Positions 1 to 8,933 are shown, counted from the stretch's first letter. The stretch is DNA of 64,000 bases from Pleomorphomonas oryzae DSM 16300 (GCF_000422965.1 NZ_AUHB01000002.1:62001-126000); one strand, 5' to 3'. Program-made: numbers and translations. The notes: generated from the sequence alone by a model not told the origin.

Positions 1-475
1 CGCGCCACAGCCGGTCGATGCGGGCCGCCAGGTCAGGCCGCGTCGGGATCAGCCACTGGCGCGCCGTCAGAAGACCGGCCATCAGGAAGGACGTTTCGAC
101 CAGATCGCCGCCATCGTCCTTCTCGCCGAACGGAATGACCTTGCCGGTTTCCCCGTTCATGAAATGGGGGAAGACGCCGTGGAAGCGATCGGCCGTCTCA
201 AGGAAGTTGGTGATCCGGCCAATGCGCTCGATCACTTCTTCCCGGACGAGAAAGCCACGCTCGGTGCCGGCAATCAGCGCCATGATGCCGAAACCGGTGC
301 CGCCGATGGTGACGGTATTGTCCGGAGAATAGCCGAAGGCGTCGTTGTCGCGCTCGCGCGCCATGCCGCTCACCGGATGGCCGTAGTCCCAGAAGTAGCT
401 CAGCGTTGCCTGCTGCACGAGATCCAGGAGCGCGTCGTCGCCCATCGCCGCGACGGTGGCGGGCGAATAGGTCAT
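1..475 (-). CDS. Glucoamylase-like (PF10091, GH144-like) protein, partial
   Basis: Only the first 158 codons lie in the window; the 3' end runs off at base 1. The protein starts MTYSPATVAAMGDDALLDLV and continues with hallmarks of the PF10091 'glycoamylase' family: a YFWDYGHPVSGMARER segment near residue 27, TIGGTGFGIMALIAG, RFHGVFPHFMNGETG and a GGDLVETSFLMAGLL stretch near residue 122. No signal peptide is visible, so a cytoplasmic enzyme is expected. Characterised PF10091 members include GH144 beta-1,2-glucanases and the C-terminal part of cyclic beta-1,2-glucan synthases. The exact substrate here is inferred, not shown. Its ATG overlaps the stop of the upstream GH3 gene by four bases (ATGA), so the two are translationally coupled and probably act on the same glucan. 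Confidence 0.85.
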   Translation of the reverse strand, partial: MTYSPATVAAMGDDALLDLVQQATLSYFWDYGHPVSGMARERDNDAFGYSPDNTVTIGGTGFGIMALIAGTERGFLVREEVIERIGRITNFLETADRFHGVFPHFMNGETGKVIPFGEKDDGGDLVETSFLMAGLLTARQWLIPTRPDLAARIDRLWR

Positions 476-2796
476 GACTGTTTTCCTCTAGACTGTGGTT
501 CGTCCCAGGTCACGCGCACCGCCTGGGTATCGCGGGAGTTGGGGCCGATGTGAATGTCGAAGGCACCGCTTTCCGAGCGCCGGCGCAGATCGGCAACCGT
601 CTCGGCCACCGAGAAATCGAGATCGTCGGCGGTGATGACGAAGTTGACCGCCTCAGTGGCGCGGGCTGCGAGCGCCACCTTGCGAAAGGCCTTCAGTTCC
701 TTCACCGGCCGGCTGACGCTCGCCACGGGGTCGCCGATATAGAGCTGCACCGTCTCGCTGGTGGGGCGATCCCCAAGGTTGGTGACCGTGAGAGTCACTT
801 CGAGCCGGTCGTCGCCGGTGAGTTTCGTCCGGTTGGCACGCGGCGGTCCGTAGGCCACGTTGCCGTAGCCGAGACCGAAGCCGAATGGATAGAGGCCGTC
901 GTTCTGTGCCACCTCATCGGGCAGATCGACATAGCCCGAGGTGAACTTCTGGAAACGGCCGGGTGTCGGCCGGCCTGTCGGCCGGTGCGCATAAGTGACC
1001 GGCACTTGGCCGACACAATAGGGGAAGGTTGCCGGCAGCCGGCCCGACGGCTCGGCCTTGCCGAACAGGACGTCGGCAAGACCATGACCGATTTCGGTGC
1101 CGCCGAACCAGGCAATGAGCAGCGCATCGGCGAGAAGCGTCTCTTCGGCCAGCGCCAGCGGCCGGCCGGTCAGGACGACGACGACGAGCGGCTTGCCTGT
1201 GGCCTTGAGGGCCCGCAGCAGTTTCTTCTGTGGCTCGGGGATGGAGAGGTCGGTCCGCGAGGACGATTCACCGGAATATTCCCGCGCCTCGCCAACCACC
1301 GCTACCGTGACGTCGGCGGCCGTAGCAGCGGCAACCGCCTCTGCGATCATCGCTTCCGGCGATCGCACGTCGATGACCACGGAAAGATCCTTCCAATCAT
1401 GGACATTGAGGCGGGTGGCGAGCCAGGTCTCATCGACGATATTGGCGCCCTTGGCCGTCGTGACGCTTACCGCGTTGCCGACCGCCTCGCGCAGCCCGTC
1501 GGCGATGGGAACGACGGTGGAGGGCGAACCGGCGACAGCCCAGGTGCCGTTCATGTTGACGCGGTCGAGGGCGAAGGGGCCGACAAGAGCGATGCCGCCG
1601 ATCCTGCCGCTGTCCGGCGCCGGCAGCGGCAGAAGATTGCCTTCGTTTTTGAGCACCACCGTGGCCGCAGCCACCGCCTCGCGGGCCAGCTGCCGGTTGC
1701 CGGCCGTCAGGATGGGTTGTGCGGCGCGGCCCCAGTCGAGCCGGTGGTAGGGATCGTCGAACAGGCCGAGCTTCAGCTTGGCGTCCAGCACGCGACGACA
1801 GGCGGCGGTGATCTCGTCCTCGCCGATCAGGCCAGTCTTGACGCTGTCCTCCAGCGTTTCGAGATAGGTCTCCGATACCATGTCCATGTCGACGCCGGCG
1901 GAAAGCCCCAGCCTGGCGGCATCGGCTCGGTCGGACGCGATGCCGTGGGCGATCAGTTCGAGAATGCCGGTGTAGTCGGCGACGACGAGCCCGTCATAGC
2001 CGAGCCTTTTCCGGAACAGCTCGGTGATGACGGTGCGGTTGGCATGCATGGGCACGCCGTTCAACGTATTAAAGGAGGCCATGATCGACCCGGCGCCGGC
2101 CCGCATGCCGGCGACGAAAGGCGGCAGTATCACGTCGTGCAGCGTGGTCGGGGACAGATCGACCGCGTCGTAATCGCGGCCACCCATGCCGCCGCCATAG
2201 CCGCAGAAATGCTTGAGGCAAGCCATGACCGCATCGGGCCGCGAAAGGTCGGTGCCCTGATAGCCTTCGACCATGGCTTCGGCAAAGCGGCTGGCAAGGA
2301 ACGGATCCTCGCCGGGGCTTTCGGCAATCCGTCCCCAGCGCGGATCGCGGCAGACGTCGACCATGGGCGAGTAGACCTGGTCGATGCCGATCGATGCCGC
2401 CTCCTGGGCGGCGACGCGGGCGGTGGCGCGAACGAGATCCATGTTCCAGCTGGCGGCGAGTGCCAACGGCAAGGGGAAAATGGTCTTCTGGCCGTGGATG
2501 ACATCCTCGGCGAACATCAGCGGGATTTTCAGGCGCGTTTTCTGCGCCAGATCCTGGAAGACCCGCACCGCCTCGGCCGATTTCACGCCGAAGATGCCGC
2601 CGATCCGCCCCGTTCTGATCTTGTCGGCCACGTCCGTGTTGACGACAGTGCCGGTCAGCGTCTCCCCCCCGGGGGTGACGAGGTTGAGCTGGCCGATCTT
2701 CTCCGAAAGGGTCATCCGGCCGATGAGGCCGTCGATGAAGTCCTTATCCTTTTTCATAACCGGATGTCCGTTTGGTCCCCGTTTCTCCGGGGTCAT
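472..2796 (-). CDS. bglX: Beta-glucosidase, GH3 family (BglX-like)
   Basis: A 774-residue GH3 enzyme that releases glucose from the non-reducing end of beta-glucosides. The N-terminal TIM barrel contains the substrate segment KHFCGYGGGMGGRDY (about 195-209). The probable nucleophile is D274 in VVADYTG, the family's usual [VI]SD[WY] position. An alpha/beta sandwich and a C-terminal fibronectin-III-like domain follow (LTVTNLGDRPTSETVQLYIG). There is no signal peptide, unlike periplasmic E. coli BglX, so it probably acts in the cytoplasm on imported oligosaccharides. The start at 2796 overlaps the ABC gene stop by ATGA; an internal ATG at residue 14 (2757) is an alternative. Some GH3 enzymes hydrolyse sophorose, which would suit the PF10091 neighbour. 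Confidence 0.9.
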   Translation of the reverse strand: MTPEKRGPNGHPVMKKDKDFIDGLIGRMTLSEKIGQLNLVTPGGETLTGTVVNTDVADKIRTGRIGGIFGVKSAEAVRVFQDLAQKTRLKIPLMFAEDVIHGQKTIFPLPLALAASWNMDLVRATARVAAQEAASIGIDQVYSPMVDVCRDPRWGRIAESPGEDPFLASRFAEAMVEGYQGTDLSRPDAVMACLKHFCGYGGGMGGRDYDAVDLSPTTLHDVILPPFVAGMRAGAGSIMASFNTLNGVPMHANRTVITELFRKRLGYDGLVVADYTGILELIAHGIASDRADAARLGLSAGVDMDMVSETYLETLEDSVKTGLIGEDEITAACRRVLDAKLKLGLFDDPYHRLDWGRAAQPILTAGNRQLAREAVAAATVVLKNEGNLLPLPAPDSGRIGGIALVGPFALDRVNMNGTWAVAGSPSTVVPIADGLREAVGNAVSVTTAKGANIVDETWLATRLNVHDWKDLSVVIDVRSPEAMIAEAVAAATAADVTVAVVGEAREYSGESSSRTDLSIPEPQKKLLRALKATGKPLVVVVLTGRPLALAEETLLADALLIAWFGGTEIGHGLADVLFGKAEPSGRLPATFPYCVGQVPVTYAHRPTGRPTPGRFQKFTSGYVDLPDEVAQNDGLYPFGFGLGYGNVAYGPPRANRTKLTGDDRLEVTLTVTNLGDRPTSETVQLYIGDPVASVSRPVKELKAFRKVALAARATEAVNFVITADDLDFSVAETVADLRRRSESGAFDIHIGPNSRDTQAVRVTWDEPQSRGKQS

Positions 2797-4715
2797 GGCA
2801 GATGGCGCATCACCGACAGCATCGAGCGTAGTCCGCCGCGCATGTCGCGGGGCGGCGGCGGCGCAGGTATCACCACCGGCTCAAGGCCGGCGCGTCCGTT
2901 CTCGATGTTGAGGATGGCATGGTAGAAGGGGCGGCCGAAACTATCGGTGGGCGGCGTCTGCTCGTGCATCACCGAAAGCACGGTTGCCTTGGGGCAATAC
3001 TGGCGGACCAGGCGATGGAACTCAGTCTTCGCCTCCGGATCGAGGGCGGCGGTCGCTTCGTCGAGGAACAGCACGTCCGGCGTATGCAGCAGGATGCGGG
3101 CGAGCACCACCTTCTGCTTCTGGCCGCCCGATAGCACGTCGTCCCAGCGCCGGCCACGATAATAGGGATTGCCCATCGAGGGAATGAAGTCGGCGAGCCC
3201 GACCGCGCTCATGATGGCGGCCACTTCGAGGTCACGATGCTCGTGTTCATCCTCGGGCATGGCGATCAGCTGCTTGAGGCTCGCCTGCGGCAGCCGCGTA
3301 TCCTGGCAGGCATAGAGCGCCTTCATGCCCTCGGGCATGATCACCCGGCCGCGCCCGTAAGGCCAAAGACCATTGAGCGCCTTGATGAGGCAGGATTTTC
3401 CTGAACCGGAGGGACCGCGCACGAAGATCCACTGGCCGGGCTTGATCGACAGGCGCGCCACACGCAGGAAGGGTTGTGCTTCCTTGCCGGCAAACATCAG
3501 TTCGAGACCCTGAACGGACAGTCCCCGCTCCGCCGGTTGCTGGTCGTAGCGGAACTCGGAAATACCCGTCTCGCGGTAGAAAGCCTGTGCATCCTGCACA
3601 CGCTCGATGGCGTCGGCCAGTTCAACCACCCGGTTGACGTTGGCGCGGAGGTTGGCGATGTCGGGCATGACCTGAATCACCCAGGAGCAATCGCTGATCA
3701 GCTCACTGACCAGTTCCGAGCCGGTGACATAGGTGCGGAAGGAGATGCCGCCCTGCATGTAGGCCGGCATGTTCGGCAGATAGGCCACGACCTTCTGGGT
3801 AATGTAAGTATAGCTGCCGTTGAAGGCGAGGAAGATGGCCGAGATCTTGTTCTGAAGGCCCCAGGTTCGGTCGATCGCCTGATACTGCCGGCGATGAATT
3901 GAGGCCTGCACGTTCTCCCCGCGCGCGGCGGCGATCGGCAACACGCGGCGCACCAACGTCGACAGCTCGGCGCGGTAGCTGCCCTCATAGCGCAGCATGG
4001 CCATGTTGAGGGCCTCGATGGCACGGCCGATCCTGAGGGCAATCGCTGTCGACACCGGCACGTAGGTGACGGCGAGGACGAACACCAGCACGGCGCTGGC
4101 GTAGGAACCCAGGAAATCGAGGCCGTGAATGGCAACTGATGTTGAGATCAGCATCTCACCGACGAAATAGACCGACGTCACCACCGAAATGAGACCCATG
4201 GCCATGCCGAGCGCGTTGCCGGTCATCGCCTTGATCGATTCCTGGATACGCTGATCGATATTGTCGGGAACGTTGGACCCCTCATCTGAAGAGCCCATCA
4301 CCAGGAGATGGTAATAGGGCCGACGATCGGAGAGCAGCGCCGCGTTGAAGCGGCTATCCAGCCATTGGCGCCATCTGCGATGCAGCGTGGTCGAGAAATA
4401 GTGGCGAAAGCCGAGAAACACCGCACTTTTCAAAAGGGCAAGGCCGACCAATACGCTGGCCGCCGTCAGCACGTCGCCGATGGCCGATGTGCCGAGTTCG
4501 TGGAAGGAAGCGATTGTCGCGATGAAGGACCCGGAGGCCTGTGCCAGCCAAACGCCGCTTTTGCTGGCGGCGGCCGATAGGAGCGCCACGGCAATCGTCA
4601 GTGCCCAGGCCTCGCGCCACTTGTCCGAGACCCAATAGGCCTTGAGCAGCCCCCAGAAGCTACGCATGGAGGAAACAGGGGTAGCCAGCACATTCACTCC
4701 CGCGTCGGCCGCCAA
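2793..4715 (-). CDS. ABC transporter ATP-binding/permease, SbmA/BacA-YddA type
   Basis: A 640-residue half-transporter. The membrane domain (about 1-360) is of the ABC_membrane_2/SbmA-BacA type, with the family segment NVPDNIDQRIQESI at 148-161. The nucleotide-binding domain has Walker A GPSGSGKS (434-441), signature LSGGQ (528-532), Walker B VLFLDEA (548-554) and the H-loop in SVMHEQ. SbmA/BacA proteins move peptides and other bulky solutes; the fused ATPase places this with YddA and rhizobial BacA-related proteins. It is first in an operon with GH3 and PF10091 glycosidases, so a glucan or oligosaccharide substrate is possible, but the family alone does not show this. The first methionine at 4715 was chosen; M17 (4667) is possible. 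Confidence 0.85.
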   Translation of the reverse strand: MAADAGVNVLATPVSSMRSFWGLLKAYWVSDKWREAWALTIAVALLSAAASKSGVWLAQASGSFIATIASFHELGTSAIGDVLTAASVLVGLALLKSAVFLGFRHYFSTTLHRRWRQWLDSRFNAALLSDRRPYYHLLVMGSSDEGSNVPDNIDQRIQESIKAMTGNALGMAMGLISVVTSVYFVGEMLISTSVAIHGLDFLGSYASAVLVFVLAVTYVPVSTAIALRIGRAIEALNMAMLRYEGSYRAELSTLVRRVLPIAAARGENVQASIHRRQYQAIDRTWGLQNKISAIFLAFNGSYTYITQKVVAYLPNMPAYMQGGISFRTYVTGSELVSELISDCSWVIQVMPDIANLRANVNRVVELADAIERVQDAQAFYRETGISEFRYDQQPAERGLSVQGLELMFAGKEAQPFLRVARLSIKPGQWIFVRGPSGSGKSCLIKALNGLWPYGRGRVIMPEGMKALYACQDTRLPQASLKQLIAMPEDEHEHRDLEVAAIMSAVGLADFIPSMGNPYYRGRRWDDVLSGGQKQKVVLARILLHTPDVLFLDEATAALDPEAKTEFHRLVRQYCPKATVLSVMHEQTPPTDSFGRPFYHAILNIENGRAGLEPVVIPAPPPPRDMRGGLRSMLSVMRHLP

Positions 4716-4841
4716 GGCGGACCGGACATTCCGATGATCAAAGCCTGCCTCGCAAACTTTAACGCTCCATTAAGCCTGTCGGTCAGTTTATTTACCAAAA
4801 GGAATGATAAGCAGGGCGTACTCCCATGCCGTCACACTGCC

Positions 4842-4870
4842 TTGACAAGCTTACGGTGGACAGACCTATT
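4842..4870 (+). promoter_or_regulatory. Possible sigma-70 promoter for the DUF1737/ybaK pair
   Basis: A perfect TTGACA -35 element at 4842-4847 is followed 17 bp later by a weak -10 (CCTATT), about 35 bp before the DUF1737 start. Seen by eye only. Confidence 0.3.
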
Positions 4871-4904
4871 TCCTGCGATCTCTCTTTCGCAAGGATGACA
4901 TTCA

Positions 4905-5111
4905 ATGAAGCTTTACCGTTTCTTGACCGGCCCCGACGACGCAACTTTTTGTCATCGCGTCACCCAGGCGCTCAACAAGGGCTGGGAACTGGCCGGCTCG
5001 CCGGCGCTGACCTTCGATCCGGTGCAGGGGCGCGTCATTTGCGGCCAGCCGATGGTCAAGGAGGTTGAGGGGGTGGATTACACGCCCGACATCAAGCTCG
5101 GCGAATGGTGA
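4905..5111 (+). CDS. DUF1737 domain-containing small protein
   Basis: A 68-residue protein, MKLYRFLTGPDDATFCHRV onward, containing the compact DUF1737 pattern: FCHRVTQALNKGWELAGSPA, then a conserved CGQPMVKEV segment. The family has no established function; members are small soluble proteins common in alphaproteobacteria. The gene ends only 6 bp before the deacylase gene and probably forms a two-gene operon with it. An in-frame start further upstream was not preferred, because the family begins at this YRFLTGPDD region and AAGGATG lies just upstream. Confidence 0.8.
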   Translation: MKLYRFLTGPDDATFCHRVTQALNKGWELAGSPALTFDPVQGRVICGQPMVKEVEGVDYTPDIKLGEW

Positions 5112-5117
5112 GGTAAG

Positions 5118-5576
5118 ATGAGCCTCGACAGCGTCAAGGCGTTTTTTGCAGAAAAGGCGCCCGACATCACGGTGATCGAAACGGAGGCTTCGTCGGCCAC
5201 CGTTGTCGAGGCTGCCGCTGCCCATGGCGTCGACCCGGCGCAAATTGCCAAGACCATCTGTCTCAGGGTTGGCGAACAAGCCATGCTGCTGATGGCCGGT
5301 GGCACGACGCGGCTCGACAACCGCAAGGCTCGCGAGGCGTTTGGCGGCAAGGCGCGCATGCTCGGTCTCGACGAGGTGGTCGAACTGACCGGCCATCCGA
5401 TCGGCGGTGTCTGTCCGTTCGGCCTGAAATCGCCGCTGCCAGTCTATTGTGATCTGTCTCTTCGGCGCTTTCCCGAGGTATTTCCGGCCGCAGGGGCCAC
5501 CAATGCGGCGGTCCGCATCGGTACCGAGCGCCTTGCCGAGCTTGTCGGTGCCACTTGGGTCGACGTCTGCCAGTAA
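5118..5576 (+). CDS. YbaK/EbsC-family aminoacyl-tRNA deacylase
   Basis: A 152-residue member of the YbaK/ProX trans-editing family, which hydrolyses mischarged aminoacyl-tRNAs (Cys-, Ala- or Pro-tRNA types) in the cytoplasm. Visible signatures are the N-terminal TVVEAAAAHGVDPAQIAKTI segment, the core GGTTRLDNRKAREAFGGKARM with the conserved lysine region, TGHPIGGVCPFG around residue 92-103, and a terminal NAAVRIGTERLAEL motif. GGVCPFG is the typical loop of this family. The RBS GAGG lies just before the ATG. Which tRNA it edits cannot be told from sequence by eye. Confidence 0.88.
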   Translation: MSLDSVKAFFAEKAPDITVIETEASSATVVEAAAAHGVDPAQIAKTICLRVGEQAMLLMAGGTTRLDNRKAREAFGGKARMLGLDEVVELTGHPIGGVCPFGLKSPLPVYCDLSLRRFPEVFPAAGATNAAVRIGTERLAELVGATWVDVCQ

Positions 5577-5603
5577 GGACTATGCGCTCTTCGCGGCTCG
5601 GCG

Positions 5604-5620
5604 GTCGGCATCAGGCCGAC
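5604..5620. terminator. Weak hairpin between convergent genes
   Basis: GTCGGC-atcag-GCCGAC forms a 6-bp stem with a 5-base loop between the convergent ybaK-like gene and the TonB receptor gene. There is no T-tract on either side, so terminator function is uncertain. Confidence 0.3.
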
Positions 5621-5659
5621 GCGCTGGGCCGCGGTTAGGCGGAACTCAGTAACCTTCCT

Positions 5660-7792
5660 TCACCAGCTGAAATGACCGGTCAGCTTGACGACCCGTCCTT
5701 CGCCATAGCCGCAGGAATAGGCGGTCTGGCAGGAGGCGACGTACTCGGTGTCGAAGACATTGCTGACATTGAGATCGACACCCCAGCTGTCACGGCTGTA
5801 GCCGATCCTGGCATCGGCCAGCAGTACGTTGGGAACCTTCAGCGTGTTCTCGTTATCAGCCCAGGACGAGCCGACGTAACGCACGCCTCCGCCCACGGTG
5901 AATCCCTCGAGGGGGCCGGTTGAGAACACATAATCGAGCCAGGCGGAGGCCATCGTCTCGGGCACGACATAGGGCGTCTTGCCGATGATGGCGGTGTCGG
6001 CATCCTTGGTGATGTCGACCTCCATGAAGGTGGCCGAAGCAGTGAGCTTCCAGTTTTCGCTGAGATTGAATTTGCCTTCGAACTCGACACCCTTGGAGTT
6101 GACCTCGCCGATCTGCGACTGGGCATTCCAGGGGCCGGTCAGCACGTTCTGCTTGGTCAGATCGAACAGGGAGACGGTGAAAAGACCATCGATCCAGTCG
6201 GGTCGATATTTGACGCCAACCTCGTATTGCTGGCCGCTTTCCGGCCGGAACACGCCGCTGCCGTTGGCGCCAAGGACCGGGGCGAAGAAGGTCGAAACGC
6301 TGGCATAGGGTGTGAGGCCATTGTCGAACTGATAGGCAAGGCCGGCGCGACCGCTCCATTCGCCCTCGTCGCCGGAATAGGCGGGTGTGCCGACGGCATC
6401 GGTCCAGACGTGATCGTAGCGGCCGTTCAGCGTGGCGAGCCAGCCGCCGATGGCGATCTGATCCTGGGCGTAGACGCCGAGCTGCTGCTGACGGAGCGTC
6501 TGATCGATATAGGGAACCGGGGTCGCTTGAGGCGCCCCGTAAACGGGGTTGATCGCCGAGATGTCCGTTCCGGAAGACGACGCCTGGACCTGATCGAGAT
6601 CGAACAGGCGATAGTCGAGGCCAAACAGCAGTTTGTGGTTCAGAGGGCCGGTATCCAGCACGCCCTCGACGCGATTGTCGGTGTTCAGTGCGAGGGTCTT
6701 GCTACGGTGGGCGAAATTGATGCGCGCGAGCGTATCGGTGCCGGCCGCCGGCGACATGAGGAAGCCAGAATAGCCGTAAGGATAGAGCGAGGATTCCTCG
6801 ACATCGCTATAGGCAATGCGCGCGGCCTGCGTCGCCTTCCAGCCATCGCCGAAATTATGCTTCAGCTCGTAGCCGAGCGCACCTTGTTCGCGGTCGTAAT
6901 CGTCGATGCCTGGCTCGGTAAAGTTGGCATCGCGGTCGATCTTGCCGAAGGGAGCGGCGACCACCGTTCCGACATAGGGCAGGAAGGCGCCGCCGTTGTG
7001 TACGCCATCGAGGTGGGTATAGTTGGCGAGCAGCGTCAGTTCGGTGGTGTCGCTGAGGTCGATCTTCAGCGACGGCGATACCGTGCCGCGGAAATTCTCC
7101 TCGAAATCGGTATAGCCGTTGCCGCCGGCGATACGCCCGCTGACACGGGCCGCGACGGTCTCGTTGAGCTGGTCGCCGATGTCGAAACCGAACGAGGCGG
7201 TGCCGTTGCTGTCGACGCCGGTCTCGATCTTGCGAATACGCTCGCCAGTCGGCCGCTTGGAGACCATGTTGATCAGGCCGCCGGGGTTGCTGCCGCCGTA
7301 GAGCACCGACGAGGCGCCACGCAGCGTTTCGATGCGCTCAAGATCGTGGCTGTCGGTCAGGAAGCCGCCGAAGGCATAGCTGTAGTTCTGCAATCCATCG
7401 AGATAGATGCCGCTCTGCGTGGCCTGAAAGCCGCGAATGAACAGCCAGTCGGTATCGTTGTCCGCACCGAACGGCTGCGTGAAGACGCCCGGCGTGTAGC
7501 GCAGCGCCTCGTCCACCTTGTCTGCGGCGTGGGCATCGATCTCCTCACGACCCATGACCGACACCGACTGCGGAACTTTCTCGATCGGCAGATCGGTCTT
7601 GGCGCCAGCCGTGGTGACCTTGGCGACATAGCCTTTCACTGGCGCGGTTCCGGAGCCACCTTCACCTTGAACAACAATCTCATCGAGCTCGACGGTCGGT
7701 GTCGCCGATTGTGCGTAAGCCGTACTGGCAAGCGGCAGGGTGGCGAGCGTCAGCGCCAGGGCGCGGGTGAGCGTGTTGCAGTCGGACGGCAT
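5660..7792 (-). CDS. TonB-dependent siderophore receptor
   Basis: A 710-residue outer-membrane receptor for ferric siderophore uptake driven by TonB-ExbBD. The start at 7792 gives MPSDCNTLTRALALTLATLP and a signal peptide ending near AYAQS, with a GGAG RBS before it. A longer in-frame start at 7972 is rejected because it would overlap the AraC gene and precede the signal peptide with non-secretory sequence. The TonB box region is VELDEIVVQG. The plug domain contains IEKVPQSVSVMGREEI, RYTPGV and an SVLYGGSNPGGLINMVSKRP segment typical of FpvA/FhuA-like siderophore receptors. The beta-barrel ends in an aromatic residue (HFSW). The gene lies downstream of an AraC regulator, the usual partner of xenosiderophore receptors. 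Confidence 0.92.
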   Translation of the reverse strand: MPSDCNTLTRALALTLATLPLASTAYAQSATPTVELDEIVVQGEGGSGTAPVKGYVAKVTTAGAKTDLPIEKVPQSVSVMGREEIDAHAADKVDEALRYTPGVFTQPFGADNDTDWLFIRGFQATQSGIYLDGLQNYSYAFGGFLTDSHDLERIETLRGASSVLYGGSNPGGLINMVSKRPTGERIRKIETGVDSNGTASFGFDIGDQLNETVAARVSGRIAGGNGYTDFEENFRGTVSPSLKIDLSDTTELTLLANYTHLDGVHNGGAFLPYVGTVVAAPFGKIDRDANFTEPGIDDYDREQGALGYELKHNFGDGWKATQAARIAYSDVEESSLYPYGYSGFLMSPAAGTDTLARINFAHRSKTLALNTDNRVEGVLDTGPLNHKLLFGLDYRLFDLDQVQASSSGTDISAINPVYGAPQATPVPYIDQTLRQQQLGVYAQDQIAIGGWLATLNGRYDHVWTDAVGTPAYSGDEGEWSGRAGLAYQFDNGLTPYASVSTFFAPVLGANGSGVFRPESGQQYEVGVKYRPDWIDGLFTVSLFDLTKQNVLTGPWNAQSQIGEVNSKGVEFEGKFNLSENWKLTASATFMEVDITKDADTAIIGKTPYVVPETMASAWLDYVFSTGPLEGFTVGGGVRYVGSSWADNENTLKVPNVLLADARIGYSRDSWGVDLNVSNVFDTEYVASCQTAYSCGYGEGRVVKLTGHFSW

Positions 7793-7880
7793 CGATCGGT
7801 TCTCCGGTGACGTCGACCGCGGGCATCCCGCAATGGTCCGGCAAAAAAGCGCCGCGGTCGTTTGTGAACCGACCGATAGG

Positions 7881-8879
7881 TCAAGTCGCGATGTGCCGAT
7901 TGAACGAAGCCGGGGCGTTTGGAATGAAAGCGGTATGAAGTTCGGCTCTTCCCACCGGCACGGCGTGGGCAAGTGAATGCTCGATGCGTTGCTCTCGTCG
8001 CCAGAGCGCCGGCGTCTGGCCGGTCAGCCGGCGGAACACCCGCGTGAAATGCGCCTGGTCGGAAAATCCGGTGTCGAGGGCAACCACCGATAGGCTGGCT
8101 TCGTCCCGAAGCAGCATGTCTTTGGCCACCTCAACGCGGCAGTGGAGCAGGAATTGGTGCGGTGTCTTGCCGACTGCCGTCCGGAACGCCACACCGAAAT
8201 GGTCCGGCGACAGTCCCACCAGTGCCGCCAACTCGGCCAGCGACAGGTTGCGCGCAATATTGGCCCGCACGTAGTCGACGACGCAATTTATCTGTCGGCG
8301 CGTGAGGCTGGCATCGGACTGCGGTCCGGCGGCTTGGCGAAGGTCAAGCATTGCGACCAGCAGGGCCATGACGAGGCTCTCGCCATAGAGATTGTCACGC
8401 AGACCTTCGGCGCAATCGTCGGCGATCAATGCCGCGAGCGCCGAAAGCCCCGGCGCCGCAAAGCCAAGCCGGGGAGAAAGAAACTGGCAGGGATGAATGC
8501 GTCCGCTGGATTGGGCGGCAAGTGTCGCAACGTCGAAATGCAGATCGAGATGCCTGAGCTCGTCGAGGCGATCGACGAAGCTCTCGATCGGGTATCCTGC
8601 CGGCACGAAGCAGAGGGGCCGATCGGCGTCGAGCCGATGTTGTCGGCCTGCGGCATCCCGGATGTCGATGCCGCCTTCGCCGGTATCGCCGAGCAGAACG
8701 AACAGACGCGGGGCCTGCGATACATAGGCACCTGATGCCCCAGCCTCACAGCTGACACCCCAGAGATCGGCGACGCAACCGTTCCAAGCCCGCCAGCGAA
8801 GATCATCGCGCACCGTTATGCCTGAAATGCGGCTGATCATCTGTGGTCGAAAGTCGGTCGCCATCGCCTCTTTTCCCAT
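7881..8879 (-). CDS. AraC-family transcriptional regulator of the siderophore receptor
   Basis: A 332-residue regulator with an N-terminal cupin-like sensing region and a C-terminal AraC/XylS double helix-turn-helix. The first helix pair is LSLAELAALVGLSPDHFGVAF, the second SLSVVALDTGFSDQAHFTRVF, followed by the family's RLTGQTPALWRR end. It lies 88 bp upstream of the TonB receptor on the same strand. In such pairs the AraC protein usually senses the imported ferric siderophore and activates the receptor gene; that role is inferred here. A TGA-N9-TCA palindrome sits 30-54 bp before the start and suggests iron repression. M6 (8864) is an alternative start. Confidence 0.85.
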   Translation of the reverse strand: MGKEAMATDFRPQMISRISGITVRDDLRWRAWNGCVADLWGVSCEAGASGAYVSQAPRLFVLLGDTGEGGIDIRDAAGRQHRLDADRPLCFVPAGYPIESFVDRLDELRHLDLHFDVATLAAQSSGRIHPCQFLSPRLGFAAPGLSALAALIADDCAEGLRDNLYGESLVMALLVAMLDLRQAAGPQSDASLTRRQINCVVDYVRANIARNLSLAELAALVGLSPDHFGVAFRTAVGKTPHQFLLHCRVEVAKDMLLRDEASLSVVALDTGFSDQAHFTRVFRRLTGQTPALWRREQRIEHSLAHAVPVGRAELHTAFIPNAPASFNRHIAT

Positions 8880-8908
8880 GCGAGCGGTGTCTGCCGAACG
8901 ACGCTAAA

Positions 8909-8933
8909 AAACTTGAGTAGATAAATCAAGTTT
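8909..8933. promoter_or_regulatory. Putative iron-responsive operator (IRO/RirA-type box)
   Basis: A perfect 8-bp inverted repeat, AAACTTGA and TCAAGTTT, is separated by nine bases. It contains TGA-N9-TCA, the core published for rhizobial IRO boxes bound by RirA. It lies 30-54 bp upstream of the AraC regulator of a siderophore receptor, where repression by iron would be expected. RirA itself is not in the window. Confidence 0.55.

Noticed and set aside
550-2925. A 791-residue plus-strand open reading frame opposite the GH3 gene
   Set aside because: It is the antisense shadow of GC-rich coding DNA. Its translation is low-complexity R/G/A/D-rich and shows no family motifs, while the minus strand encodes a clear GH3 enzyme.
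2793-4715. The ABC protein as NdvA (cyclic glucan exporter)
   Set aside because: Its membrane domain is of the SbmA/BacA type, not the NdvA/MsbA type, despite the glucan-enzyme neighbours.
6227-7810. A 527-residue plus-strand open frame opposite the TonB receptor
   Set aside because: Shadow frame without recognisable motifs; the receptor is unmistakable.
7793-7972. 60 extra residues at the N terminus of the TonB receptor
   Set aside because: They precede a proper signal peptide, overlap the AraC gene and have no RBS; the start at 7792 is better.
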